Source of the DNA: Enterococcus_D sp050529585
GTDB lineage: Bacteria > Bacillota > Bacilli > Lactobacillales > Enterococcaceae
Length of the DNA: 64,000 nucleotides
Direction of reading: 5' to 3'
Assembly (NCBI RefSeq): GCF_050529585.1
Contig: NZ_CP172882.1
Coordinates: 620,001-684,000, forward strand
This document shows, in pieces, positions 35,376 through 44,203 of this stretch. How positions within the stretch are numbered: the first letter of the stretch is position 1; every line of letters starts with the position of its first letter. The notes beneath the pieces are model-generated. The model was not told the origin of the DNA. It saw only the letters and a list, made by a program, of their open reading frames with translations, and ran no database searches. The position numbers and the translations under genes were made by a program.

Positions 35376-36842
35376 ATGAAATTAGCTACACTGGTCAAGA
35401 ATTGTTTTCTCTTAACACCCTTAAAAGATGAAGCAAAAGAAATAGATATTCAAATCGTCACAAAAGATAGCCGATTAAAAGCTGAAAATAGTTTGTTTGT
35501 AGCAATTAAAGGAACCCATTGCGATGGACATACAAAAATACAAGAAGCTATAGCAAATGGGGCAGTTATGGTGGTTGTAGAAGCAAGACCTCAAGACATC
35601 GAGATACCTTATATCCTAGTATCAGATACAACGAGAGCCTTAGCGCAAATTGCGGCTGCGTTTTATGAGCGACCAAGTCACCAACTACAAGTCGTGGGTG
35701 TAACAGGTACCAATGGTAAAACTACGGTTACACAATTGATAGGACAATTGACCGATTTACTCGATCAAAAATCAGCTGTTGTCGGTACGATGCACAACCG
35801 CATAGCGGATAAAATAATTGATACAGTAAATACTACACCGGATAGTTTAACCTTGCATATGCTGTTGGCACAGATGGTTGAATCAGAAATTTCAGTCGCA
35901 GCACTAGAAGTGTCTTCTCATGGGTTGTACGGAGGGCGTACATGGGGGATCGATTTTGATGTCGCGGTATTCACAAATTTAACGCAAGATCACTTGGATT
36001 ATCATGAGACGATGGAAAATTATTTCCAAGCCAAAAGTTTATTGTTTTCACAATTAGGAAATCAAGCATCAGCACAAAATAAATTGGCGGTGATCAACTG
36101 GGATGATCCATATGGACGCCGGTTGTTGCAAATGACCAGTGCCAATGTGTTGACCTATGGCTGCAATGGTGAAGGAATGTTGCAAGCAGTTGATTGTGTC
36201 ATTATGAGTAGCCAGACTAGGTTTACGTTGACTTATCTGGGGAAATCCTATCAGGTCTCGACCAAATTGATAGGTACATTTAATGTGGCAAATCTATTGG
36301 CAGCTATTGGGGCCATGATTGGCATAGGAATGACTATAGATATGCTTGTACCGTTGATTCCAGCGCTAGAACCAATCTGTGGTCGGTTTCAAACCGTAGA
36401 AAATGTCAAAGACGTAACTGCCATCGTAGACTATGCCCATACACCAGATGGCTTAGAAAAAGTATTGCAAACCATTCAAATGATTGCGCCACAACGCATA
36501 TATTGTGTTGTGGGTTGTGGTGGGGATCGCGATAAAACAAAACGTCCATTCATGGCAGCAGTTGCTATGCGTTATGCGGATAAAGCGATATTTACTATGG
36601 ATAATCCTCGATCAGAAGACCCAGCACAAATTGTCTCTGACATGGTTGTTCAGCAGAAGAACACCAACTATGAAATTATACTGGATCGTCAGTTAGCGAT
36701 TCACCGTGCTTTAGATTTAGCCATACCAGGCGATATCGTATTGATTGCTGGCAAAGGGCATGAGATGCGTCAAATCATCGGTACAGATGTTATCCATTTT
36801 GATGATCGAGAAATGATACGCGCTTATCGCATATCACCATAG
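35376..36842 (+). CDS. MurE-like UDP-MurNAc-tripeptide ligase
   Basis: 488-residue Mur ligase that adds the third stem-peptide amino acid to UDP-MurNAc-L-Ala-D-Glu. The N-terminal UDP-binding domain (TKDSRLKAENSLFVAIKG) is followed by the ATP loop GVTGTNGKTTVTQ, carbamate-Lys region YFQAKSLLF, and the C-terminal FTMDNPRSEDP. The DNPR motif (residues 409-412) is the signature linked to meso-diaminopimelate enzymes, whereas S. aureus L-Lys MurE has DNPA. It stands alone, not in a dcw cluster, so it may be a paralogue. Symbol left blank for that reason. Confidence 0.85.
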   Translation: MKLATLVKNCFLLTPLKDEAKEIDIQIVTKDSRLKAENSLFVAIKGTHCDGHTKIQEAIANGAVMVVVEARPQDIEIPYILVSDTTRALAQIAAAFYERPSHQLQVVGVTGTNGKTTVTQLIGQLTDLLDQKSAVVGTMHNRIADKIIDTVNTTPDSLTLHMLLAQMVESEISVAALEVSSHGLYGGRTWGIDFDVAVFTNLTQDHLDYHETMENYFQAKSLLFSQLGNQASAQNKLAVINWDDPYGRRLLQMTSANVLTYGCNGEGMLQAVDCVIMSSQTRFTLTYLGKSYQVSTKLIGTFNVANLLAAIGAMIGIGMTIDMLVPLIPALEPICGRFQTVENVKDVTAIVDYAHTPDGLEKVLQTIQMIAPQRIYCVVGCGGDRDKTKRPFMAAVAMRYADKAIFTMDNPRSEDPAQIVSDMVVQQKNTNYEIILDRQLAIHRALDLAIPGDIVLIAGKGHEMRQIIGTDVIHFDDREMIRAYRISP

Positions 36843-37172
36843 ATATGTCGTGAATCGGCCGCCGCTGAATAAATATAGTGGAATAGATTTTTTTAAACAT
36901 GAAATAATAGTTTAAAGGAGAAAAAAGTCCAAAAAAAACTATGTTTTTTATGCAGATTTAAAATAACGAAAAAATCAATGTGTAGCAGATTGTTCAAGTT
37001 GTTATGGTTGATGCGATAAACTTTAGACTGTTTTTATTAAAAAAACGTAAAGAATAATAACGAAAGTTGGCAATCGGCGTGTTTTATTAAACGTCCGGTA
37101 AAAAATTACAAGATGAAAACAATATCATTAATCTTTATTTTTTGTTAAAATGAGGTTTCAGGGGGTGTTTAA
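36843..37172. other. 330-bp AT-rich intergenic region
   Basis: No gene is seen. It holds an inverted repeat TTTAAAC/GTTTAAA (36892-36916), possibly a weak terminator of the murE-like gene, and a long AT-rich leader before the NlpC/P60 gene. I could not identify a convincing promoter or WalR dyad. Confidence 0.5.
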
Positions 37173-38798
37173 TTGGAATCTCGTAAAGTCATGCGCAAGC
37201 GTTCAATCAAACATAAACGGTCTCTTTTGGTCCAAAAAGGATTAGGGATCACGGCTGCACTTGCATCTACATCAGGTGTTTTTACTTCACTGGTTCATGC
37301 AACAGAAACCACAAGCGGCACATCAAATACAGCAACGGCTACGCTATCAAGATCAGCTGGTGCTACAACGATCAATCAGCAATTTAAGACAACAGCGTCA
37401 TTAAATGTACGGGCATCTGCTTCGACAAGTGCGTCGATCGTTGATGGCGTAGCTGCAAATAAAACGGTCAAAGCTGTCGCCAAACAAAGCGGTACATCGG
37501 TCAACGGCAATACGACTTGGTATAAACTATCAACAGGTGGTTGGATCTCTGGTGCATATGTCAAGAGTGTGTCTGGTACGTCTTCGTCGACATCTAACAC
37601 AAATACAGCCAGTACAAATGAAACAGCTGTGTCAAAAAGTGTGAAAACCACAGCAGCACTAAATGTACGTAGCAATGCGCAAACAACTGCTAGCGTAGTT
37701 CGCGGACTAAGCGCGAATGCAACAGTGAAGGTTGTCGCACAAAAAAATGGAACCTCCGTCAATGGCAATACCAAATGGTATAAACTGTCATCAGGTGGTT
37801 GGATCACGAGTGCCTATGTACAAGAAGTAAGCAATGCTGGCAGCAGCAATTCGAGCACCAGCAATACCAGTTCAACGGAAACGGCGATTAGCAAGAACGT
37901 GAAAACAACGAGTGCGCTAAATGTACGTTCTTCCGCATCGACAAGCGGCAGTATCGTGGGCAGTCTAAGCAACAGTACAACAGTGAAAGTCGTTGCTCAA
38001 AAAAGCGGCACGACTGTTGCGGGCAATAAGACTTGGTATAAACTATCAACTGGCGGCTGGATCACAGCGGCTTATACAAAGGCAGCTGCGACAAGCGGAA
38101 ATTCTGGCAATTCTTCTAATAATACGTCAACAAACAATAATACGAATACCGCCAAAGAACAAGCAGTCAGCAAAAACTTGCAAGCTACCACAGGCATCAA
38201 CGTTCGATCAGATGCATCGACTTCAGCTAGCGTCGTTTCAAGCCTCAGCAGCAATGCAACTTTCAAGGCTGTGGCACAAAAACAAGGAACGACAGTTGGG
38301 GGTACCGCAACTTGGTACAAATTGTCTACCGGCGGCTGGGTGACAGCAGCCTATGTCAGAGAAGTCAGCAGTCCGACAAATACGGGCAATAGTTCATCAA
38401 ATAGTGGCAGCAATTCATCCAATACCAATGTATCCACTAGTGTGAATGGAGCCGCAATCGTTGCCGAAGCCCGCAAATACATTGGTACACCGTACCAATG
38501 GGGCGGTAAAGGGCCTGATGTATTTGACTGTTCAGGTTTTACCCGTTATGTCTTCTTACAAGTGACTGGAAAGAACATCGGTGATTGGACCGTTCCGCAA
38601 GAAAGTGCCGGCACGATCATTCCCGTTTCTCAAGCACAAGCAGGAGACTTATTATTCTGGGGAGAAAAAGGCAATACCTATCACGTTGCCATCGCAACGA
38701 GTAATTCAAGTTATATCCATGCGCCAAGCACAGGTTATACAGTCACTGAGGCCAAGTCTGGTTTTGGTACTGCAAGCTTTGCGTTGAGAGTGAAATAA
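37173..38798 (+). CDS. Secreted cell-wall hydrolase: four SH3b domains plus NlpC/P60
   Basis: 541 residues. A long basic N terminus and signal peptide (to about residue 43) precede four bacterial SH3 repeats (about 69-133, 154-213, 234-295, 323-390), each with LNVRS, VVAQKxGT and TWYKLSTGGWI-type motifs and joined by Ser/Asn/Thr linkers. The C-terminal NlpC/P60 domain has catalytic Cys in DCSGFTRYVF, His in YHVAIATS and a third polar His (YIHAPS). It probably cleaves peptidoglycan stem peptides, the SH3b units binding the wall. It starts with TTG after AGGGGG. No sortase motif. Confidence 0.93.
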   Translation: MESRKVMRKRSIKHKRSLLVQKGLGITAALASTSGVFTSLVHATETTSGTSNTATATLSRSAGATTINQQFKTTASLNVRASASTSASIVDGVAANKTVKAVAKQSGTSVNGNTTWYKLSTGGWISGAYVKSVSGTSSSTSNTNTASTNETAVSKSVKTTAALNVRSNAQTTASVVRGLSANATVKVVAQKNGTSVNGNTKWYKLSSGGWITSAYVQEVSNAGSSNSSTSNTSSTETAISKNVKTTSALNVRSSASTSGSIVGSLSNSTTVKVVAQKSGTTVAGNKTWYKLSTGGWITAAYTKAAATSGNSGNSSNNTSTNNNTNTAKEQAVSKNLQATTGINVRSDASTSASVVSSLSSNATFKAVAQKQGTTVGGTATWYKLSTGGWVTAAYVREVSSPTNTGNSSSNSGSNSSNTNVSTSVNGAAIVAEARKYIGTPYQWGGKGPDVFDCSGFTRYVFLQVTGKNIGDWTVPQESAGTIIPVSQAQAGDLLFWGEKGNTYHVAIATSNSSYIHAPSTGYTVTEAKSGFGTASFALRVK

Positions 38799-38840
38799 AA
38801 AAGATGTTCAGTAGCAAGAAACAGCTACTGAGCATCTTTT
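38798..38840. terminator. Bidirectional terminator between NlpC/P60 and merR genes
   Basis: AAAGATG-T-TCAGTAGC pairs with GCTACTGA-G-CATCTTT around an 8-base loop, with A and T runs outside. The merR stop (38825-38827) lies in the right arm. Confidence 0.9.
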
Positions 38841-39622
38841 ATTTTTACTTGGATTTCGGTTAAATAATTTTGCTGGTTTGCCAGCAACGTTTCGTGTAAG
38901 GTTCTTTCAAAAAAATACCCTTCAGCTTGCCAATTTTTCTTGCCCATCATCCGCTTTAGATCAGCATAAAAAGCATCCAAGCCGTTATCATCTCCTTGGT
39001 ATATGACGGATAAATAGCGACCTGCCGGTTTGATAAAAGTAGCTTGTTGCTTGTGGTCGCTTTGGACAAAGAAGAAATCATAGTCGGATAGTTGCTGTTT
39101 ATCTGAATGGGTCATTGTACCATAGATGTTATTCGCAAAAATATAAGGTTGTGATTTCAATAAATCGTACCCGATGGCCAACCGTTCAGTAAACGGCATA
39201 CCTGCAACAGAAGGACTTAACTGTAAATACGCTTCTTCTAAATCTATCAGCAACGGTACGCCGATTCGGTGCTGGGCTATATCCAGATCGCTGATTTTTC
39301 TTGTCAACAATTGATGAATCGTTTTTAATTGATCCATTTTTGTTTCAATCGTTTCTTTTTGTGCCATCAATGATTGTTTCGCGACCGATGCATCTTGATG
39401 CAAAAGAAGTTGAATATCTTTCAAGGATAACGAAAGTTCTTTTAATGATAAAATCAAACCAAGATCATTCAATTGTTCTATTGTATAAAACCGATAGCCA
39501 TGGGCATCTTTATAGACGGGGGAAAATAACCCGATCTCATCATAATAATGTAATGTTCTCGTATTGATATGGGCCAACTTCGCCATTTCAGCAGTACGTA
39601 AATATTGACGGATATGCGACAT
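38825..39622 (-). CDS. MerR-family regulator with effector-binding domain
   Basis: 265 residues. The N-terminal MerR helix-turn-helix and wing (LRTAEMAKLAHINTRTLHYYDEIGLFSPVYKDAHGYRFYTIEQL) are followed by a coiled-coil dimer helix and a GyrI-like C-terminal domain (about residues 115-260). No metal-binding Cys are seen, so a BltR/BmrR-type organic ligand is likely. It is divergent from a GNAT gene over a MerR-type promoter. Confidence 0.88.
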   Translation of the reverse strand: MSHIRQYLRTAEMAKLAHINTRTLHYYDEIGLFSPVYKDAHGYRFYTIEQLNDLGLILSLKELSLSLKDIQLLLHQDASVAKQSLMAQKETIETKMDQLKTIHQLLTRKISDLDIAQHRIGVPLLIDLEEAYLQLSPSVAGMPFTERLAIGYDLLKSQPYIFANNIYGTMTHSDKQQLSDYDFFFVQSDHKQQATFIKPAGRYLSVIYQGDDNGLDAFYADLKRMMGKKNWQAEGYFFERTLHETLLANQQNYLTEIQVKIKDAQ

Positions 39623-39637
39623 AAGTATACTTTCTCC

Positions 39638-39668
39638 TTGACTTTACAGTTACTGTAAACTTTATGAT
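39638..39668 (+). promoter_or_regulatory. MerR-type promoter with 19-bp spacer and central dyad
   Basis: TTGACT (39638-39643) and TATGAT (39663-39668) are 19 bases apart, too long for sigma-A alone. The dyad TTTACAG-TTA-CTGTAAA (39643-39659) fills the spacer, as in MerR-activated promoters where the regulator twists the DNA. Confidence 0.88.
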
Positions 39669-39701
39669 AAAAGAAGTCAATGAGATAGGAGGAAAAATTC
39701 A

Positions 39702-40337
39702 ATGAAACAAAAAATAACATATCGCAACTATCAACCCTCAGATTTTTCTGATTTGGTGCAAGTCATCATAGATAGTTGGCAATATGACAAAAAATATAGC
39801 AAACAGGTAGCCCAACATTTTGCCTCGATTTTTCTCAGTTATGAATTATCGCGTGCCACTTACAGCCAGGTGGCGGTGATGGGGCAGCAAGTTGTTGGTG
39901 TGATACTTGCTGTGACGAGAAAAACTGCTAAATTGTATTCTTTTCAGTATGGGTTAAAAACCATCTTTCATGGATACCACTTATTTTTGTCTCGAGAGGG
40001 ACGACAATTGATTCGGCATGTTGTGAAAGAAACAGCTGGCGTCAATCAAGAGATGCTGTCTGAACTAAATATTTCTTTTCAAACAGAAGTTGGTCTTTTC
40101 GCTGTCAGTCCCAAAACACAAGGTACAGGGATTGGTAAACAATTGTTTTCTGGCTTTCAAGCATATATCAATCAAATTGGGGCTGCGCCATATTATTTAT
40201 ATACTGACACATCCTGTAACTTCGGCTTCTATGACCACCTCGGTATGAAACGCGCAAAGGCGAAGAAGCACGTGGTTCAAGCACCTTACAGACAGGAACT
40301 AGACTTGTTTATCTACACTTCTCCAGCCAATGATTAA
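39702..40337 (+). CDS. GNAT-family N-acetyltransferase, MerR-controlled
   Basis: 211 residues. The acetyl-CoA loop is SPKTQGTGIGKQLFSGF, followed by YLYTDTSCNFGFYDHLGMKR. AGGAGG precedes the ATG. It is driven by the 19-bp-spacer promoter and therefore is the likely target of the divergent MerR protein, perhaps inactivating the compound that the regulator senses. Substrate unknown. Confidence 0.85.
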   Translation: MKQKITYRNYQPSDFSDLVQVIIDSWQYDKKYSKQVAQHFASIFLSYELSRATYSQVAVMGQQVVGVILAVTRKTAKLYSFQYGLKTIFHGYHLFLSREGRQLIRHVVKETAGVNQEMLSELNISFQTEVGLFAVSPKTQGTGIGKQLFSGFQAYINQIGAAPYYLYTDTSCNFGFYDHLGMKRAKAKKHVVQAPYRQELDLFIYTSPAND

Positions 40338-40458
40338 GACGCTAAGCGACGAGCAGTCTTAAGCATAAACCAATTAATTGACATAAAATTATCTTCTCTT
40401 TAAGCTTTTAGTTATACCATTTTTAGGTATTAATTAATGGGGAGAAAGAGGGGAGAAA

Positions 40459-41403
40459 ATGAATAAGAAAGAGGAGAAAACACTGCAGAAATTTGCGGCG
40501 CCACTGGGTCTGTCGGTAGATGGGAAGAATGGTGTGATCTATGGGGAATATGAGGGATACCATGTGTATTTGATTCAAGTAAATCACAATAGTTATTCGT
40601 TTGCGGTCAATTTTTCTTTAAATAAAGCGGGGGAATTACCGCAGCAAGATGAAGTGAAACAAATAGTGAAAGAATCAAAAGATATCATCGACTGCGTGAT
40701 TCAAGGGTATCAAGTGATCTATACATTGCGTGGTGGCATGACAGTTGCTAAAACGGTAGATAAGTTGGGGCTATCGTTGCAAACGATCAGCGCATTTTTA
40801 CACAAATTAGGTTATCAAGATACCTGTGCTTTATGCGGCACAAATGAATCTGACGTTTCACTTTATACGGTCGAAGGCTCGCCAGCTATTCTCTGTGATG
40901 ATTGTTTTAAGAAACAACAAGAGACCATCAGTATCCAAACAAGAGAGCAAAGGAACGTGAAAGAAGCCATTTTATCTGGAACAGTGGGTGCCTTTTTGGG
41001 TTCGTTGATTGGTGCAGGTGCGATTATTTTATTGGGACAATTGGGTTATGTTGCCGCCATTTCAGGCATTGTCATGGCAATTTGTTCCATCAAAGGGTAT
41101 GAACTACTGGGTAAAAAATTGAGTACGAAAGGGATCATCATCGTGTCGGTGATCATGCTGATGATGGTGTATGTTGGGAATCGGTTAGACTGGTCGATCA
41201 GTGTGGCCAATTATTATACAGATGTAGATATCTTTTATGCCTTTCGGATTTTGCCTGATCTAATAAGAGAAGGCTACTTGGAGGGAAGCCAGTATTATGG
41301 AAATTTAGCCATTGTGTACTTATTTAGTGCAATCGGGGCGATTCCAACAATTATGTCGGCTATTCGAGAGAGAAAACAGACCCAAGAAAGTTATAAGATG
41401 TGA
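40459..41403 (+). CDS. Membrane protein with a four-Cys zinc-ribbon-like motif
   Basis: 314 residues, family not recognised. Residues 1-120 are soluble. CALC (about 125-128) and CDDC (about 146-149) form a CxxC-x17-CxxC zinc-finger-like pair. Residues from about 175 onward contain four or five hydrophobic spans. GAGGGGAG precedes the ATG closely. It stands alone, with a terminator-like hairpin after it. A zinc- or redox-dependent membrane role is only a guess. Confidence 0.7.
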   Translation: MNKKEEKTLQKFAAPLGLSVDGKNGVIYGEYEGYHVYLIQVNHNSYSFAVNFSLNKAGELPQQDEVKQIVKESKDIIDCVIQGYQVIYTLRGGMTVAKTVDKLGLSLQTISAFLHKLGYQDTCALCGTNESDVSLYTVEGSPAILCDDCFKKQQETISIQTREQRNVKEAILSGTVGAFLGSLIGAGAIILLGQLGYVAAISGIVMAICSIKGYELLGKKLSTKGIIIVSVIMLMMVYVGNRLDWSISVANYYTDVDIFYAFRILPDLIREGYLEGSQYYGNLAIVYLFSAIGAIPTIMSAIRERKQTQESYKM

Positions 41404-41417
41404 TAAAAAAATTGTAG

Positions 41418-41458
41418 ATAAAAAACATGGAGGTAATCATTTTCTCTATGTTTTTTTC
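41418..41458 (+). terminator. Terminator after the zinc-ribbon membrane protein gene
   Basis: AAAAACATGGAG pairs with CTCTATGTTTTT (one G-T pair) around a 14-base loop, followed by further T. Confidence 0.75.
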
Positions 41459-41623
41459 TTATATTTGGCTTTTAAATAACGCAGATAAATTGTTTATAGT
41501 AATTTGATAAAAAATAAATGAGAAAAAAGCTTGCTTTTATAATTAATATTTATTAAAATCTTATTTACATTCAGATTTTTATAATAATTCTGAAAATTGA
41601 GAAAACGACAAGGGGTAGGTAGG

Positions 41624-43291
41624 ATGAAGAAAAAGTGGGGATATGGGATCGTTGCAGTCTGCGGCATCGTATTAGCTGGTTGTTCAACAGGAGGGACTTC
41701 TAGTACGGGCGCAAGCAGTACTTCTGGTAGTGGCACTGCAGCAGCAGAACAAGTATTCAATGTCGTTGTCCAACAAGAAATGCCTAGTGCAGATTTATCA
41801 TTGGCAACTGATACAATTAGTTTTAGTGCGTTAAACAATGTGTATGAAGGTCTTTACCGATTAGATGCTGACAGCAAGCCAGAAGCAGCCGGCGCAGCTG
41901 AATTGGCTGAAGTGAGTGATGATGGATTAACCTATACATTAAAATTGCGAGAAGATGCAAAATGGTCCAATGGAGAGCCAGTGACTGCCGCTGATTATGT
42001 GTATGGCTGGCAACGCACAGTGCGTGCTGAGACTGGGTCAGAATATGCGTATTTATTTGCACCAGTTGCAAATGCCGAAGCAATTACAGCTGGGGACGCA
42101 GATGCATCAGAACTAGGTATCAAAGCAGTCAGCGATTATGAATTAGAAATTACACTGACAACACCAACACCTTATTTCCCTTACTTGCTGGCATTTCCAT
42201 CTTTCTTCCCGCAAAGTCAATCGGTGGTAGAAGAAAATGGTGATCAATATGCACAAACAAGTGACAATTCGGTGTATAATGGGCCATTTGTCTTAAGTGG
42301 GTTTGATGGACCCGGTACTGATACAGAATGGGTTTACGAAAAAAATGATCAATATTGGGACAAAGATAGTGTCAAACTTGATACGATCAATGTCAGTGTA
42401 GTCAAAGAATCTGCTACTTCGTTGAATTTATTCCAAGACGGACAAGCAGACGATGTGATTTTAACTGGTGAGTTGGCGCAACAAATGGCAAATGATGAAG
42501 CGTTTGTATCAGAACCATTGGCTCGTACATCTTACTTAGAGTATAACCAAATCGATGAAGATTCTCCTTTCCGTAATGCCAATCTGCGTAAAGCAATCTC
42601 AGCGGCAATCGATCGTGATGCATTGGTTACATCGATTTTAGGGGACGGATCGCTTGCCTCAACAGGACTGGTTCCATCAGGCATGACGTTTAGCCCAACT
42701 GATAATACAGACTTTGTCGATGAAGCCGGAAGTGTGATCGAATACGATCAAGACAAAGCAAAAGAGTACTGGGAAACAGCGAAGTCAGAACTGGGGATCG
42801 ATTCCCTTGATTTTGAAATCTTAGCATCTGATACCGACTCTACCAAGAAAGTGATCGAATATATTCAAAGTGCTGTTCAGGATACATTAGACGGTGTGAA
42901 GATCTCACTAAGTCCAGTACCATTCTCAGTTCGTTTAGATCGTTCAAACACTGGCGATTTTGATGTTGTCATGGGTGGATGGGGCGCTGACTATGCAGAT
43001 GCAAGCAGTTTTACTGATCTATTTGTTACAGGGAATTCATATAACCGTGGTCGATGGAGCAATGAAGCATACGATGCGGCGGTGAAGGCTTCAGGATCTA
43101 CGAATGCAGGTGATCCAGAAGCCCGGTGGCAAGATCTCTTAGATGCTGAAAAAGTGATTATGGATCAACAAGGTGTGACACCGGTTTATCAAAATGTCGA
43201 AGCACATTTACGTGCGCCAAAAGTCAAAGGCGTGGTTTCTCACGGTGCCGGCGCACAATATGATTACAAATGGGCATCAATTGAAGAATAA
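41624..43291 (+). CDS. Oligopeptide ABC transporter substrate-binding lipoprotein (OppA-like)
   Basis: 555-residue solute-binding protein. The signal peptide ends in the lipobox VLAGC, and a Ser/Gly/Thr linker leads to an SBP family 5 domain (NNVYEGLYRLDADSKPEAAGAAELAE split over the family signature; LREDAKWSNGEPVTAADYVYGWQR). It binds peptides, possibly including pheromone-like ones. The permease and ATPase genes are not adjacent. The ATG at 41624 follows AAGGGG; an earlier in-frame start at 41597 adds residues before the signal peptide. Confidence 0.92.
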   Translation: MKKKWGYGIVAVCGIVLAGCSTGGTSSTGASSTSGSGTAAAEQVFNVVVQQEMPSADLSLATDTISFSALNNVYEGLYRLDADSKPEAAGAAELAEVSDDGLTYTLKLREDAKWSNGEPVTAADYVYGWQRTVRAETGSEYAYLFAPVANAEAITAGDADASELGIKAVSDYELEITLTTPTPYFPYLLAFPSFFPQSQSVVEENGDQYAQTSDNSVYNGPFVLSGFDGPGTDTEWVYEKNDQYWDKDSVKLDTINVSVVKESATSLNLFQDGQADDVILTGELAQQMANDEAFVSEPLARTSYLEYNQIDEDSPFRNANLRKAISAAIDRDALVTSILGDGSLASTGLVPSGMTFSPTDNTDFVDEAGSVIEYDQDKAKEYWETAKSELGIDSLDFEILASDTDSTKKVIEYIQSAVQDTLDGVKISLSPVPFSVRLDRSNTGDFDVVMGGWGADYADASSFTDLFVTGNSYNRGRWSNEAYDAAVKASGSTNAGDPEARWQDLLDAEKVIMDQQGVTPVYQNVEAHLRAPKVKGVVSHGAGAQYDYKWASIEE

Positions 43292-43296
43292 GCATC

Positions 43297-43331
43297 AAAA
43301 AATGGACTTGCATGTGCAAGTCTATTTTTTT
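43297..43331 (+). terminator. Terminator of the OppA-like gene
   Basis: AAAAATGGACTTGCA pairs with TGCAAGTCTATTTTT (one G-T pair), followed by T. Confidence 0.9.
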
Positions 43332-43390
43332 GAACTGTTTGTTCTTACTTACACAATGTTAGTGATGAAAACGGATGCGTTTTATGATAA

Positions 43391-43436
43391 AAAAACAAAA
43401 AAAGATAGCAGAGGACGAGAATACGTCCTTGCTATC
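43391..43436 (-). terminator. Terminator of the minus-strand lipoprotein gene
   Basis: GATAGCA-GAGGACG and CGTCCTT-GCTATC stem (43404-43436). On the minus strand it is followed by T7. Confidence 0.85.
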
Positions 43437-43471
43437 TCCGTTTTATGAAAATCAATTTCACACAAAATTGA

Positions 43472-44053
43472 TTATTCGCTAACTGTTACGTCACCTGTTA
43501 CAGAAGCGCCGTCTTCGTCAAGTGTTGCTGAGTCTTGGAATTCTTTAGAAGTAAAGGTTACGTTACCTTCAACTTTAGCACCATTCAATACAAAGCCATT
43601 GGCATTTACTTCGATATCACCTTTGATGACACCGTGAACGATGTTGAAGTTTTCAGAGTTCACAATCAATTTAGGAACAGTCACAGTGTATTCAGCAGTG
43701 ACATTGCGGTCTTCATCTTGTGCGTATAAAGCAAATTTACGGTAGATGTCGCTTGCGTCATCACCTTTATCGTGGAACTCGCCATCAACAGTTACGTCTG
43801 CGTCGAAAGTCATATCATCAGTTACAGCAACGATCCAGTTTCCGTCAGCGCTTAAAGCTTTTTCGATCACTGAAGTTTGGTCACTTACTGAAGCTGTTGA
43901 AACAACATCGTCAGTTGATTCAGTTGTTGCAGTAGATGCAGCAGTTTCTGAACTTGAGCTAGCGCTTGTATCGTTATCTGAACTACATGCAGCTAATAAA
44001 GAACCTCCCATAAGTAATGTTGCAGCAAGTAAAGTAATTTTTGTTTTTTTCAT
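43472..44053 (-). CDS. Lipoprotein with repetitive beta-strand C-terminal half
   Basis: 193 residues. The signal peptide ends in the lipobox LLAAC, followed by a Ser/Thr/Glu linker (about 25-60). The C-terminal part repeats short hydrophobic strands ending in Gly or Asn (FNIVHGVIKGDIEVNANGF, LNGAKVEGNVTF, GASVTGDVTV), resembling bactofilin-like or other beta-helix 'polymer-forming' proteins. AAAAGGAG precedes the ATG at 44053. The family is not recognised with certainty and the function is unknown. Confidence 0.75.
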   Translation of the reverse strand: MKKTKITLLAATLLMGGSLLAACSSDNDTSASSSSETAASTATTESTDDVVSTASVSDQTSVIEKALSADGNWIVAVTDDMTFDADVTVDGEFHDKGDDASDIYRKFALYAQDEDRNVTAEYTVTVPKLIVNSENFNIVHGVIKGDIEVNANGFVLNGAKVEGNVTFTSKEFQDSATLDEDGASVTGDVTVSE

Positions 44054-44183
44054 GATTCCTTCTCCTTTTTGTAATCCCATAGTTTTCTTAAAAACAAAAT
44101 GATTATACCATACACATGATAAGTTTGTGAAACAAAAAACATAAATGAGGAGAAATTTAATAAATATCAATTGAAAATAAAAA

Positions 44184-44203
44184 AATAAGCCCTTAGGCTT
44201 ATT
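44184..44203. terminator. Bidirectional terminator containing a stop codon
   Basis: AATAAGCC-CTTA-GGCTTATT with A and T runs on both sides. The stop of the minus-strand RpiR gene (44199-44201) lies inside the right arm. Confidence 0.85.

Noticed and set aside
37381..38340. Repetitive DNA of the NlpC/P60 gene as a CRISPR or mobile repeat
   Set aside because: The repeats are about 250-bp coding units translating to SH3b domains, not short direct repeats with unique spacers.
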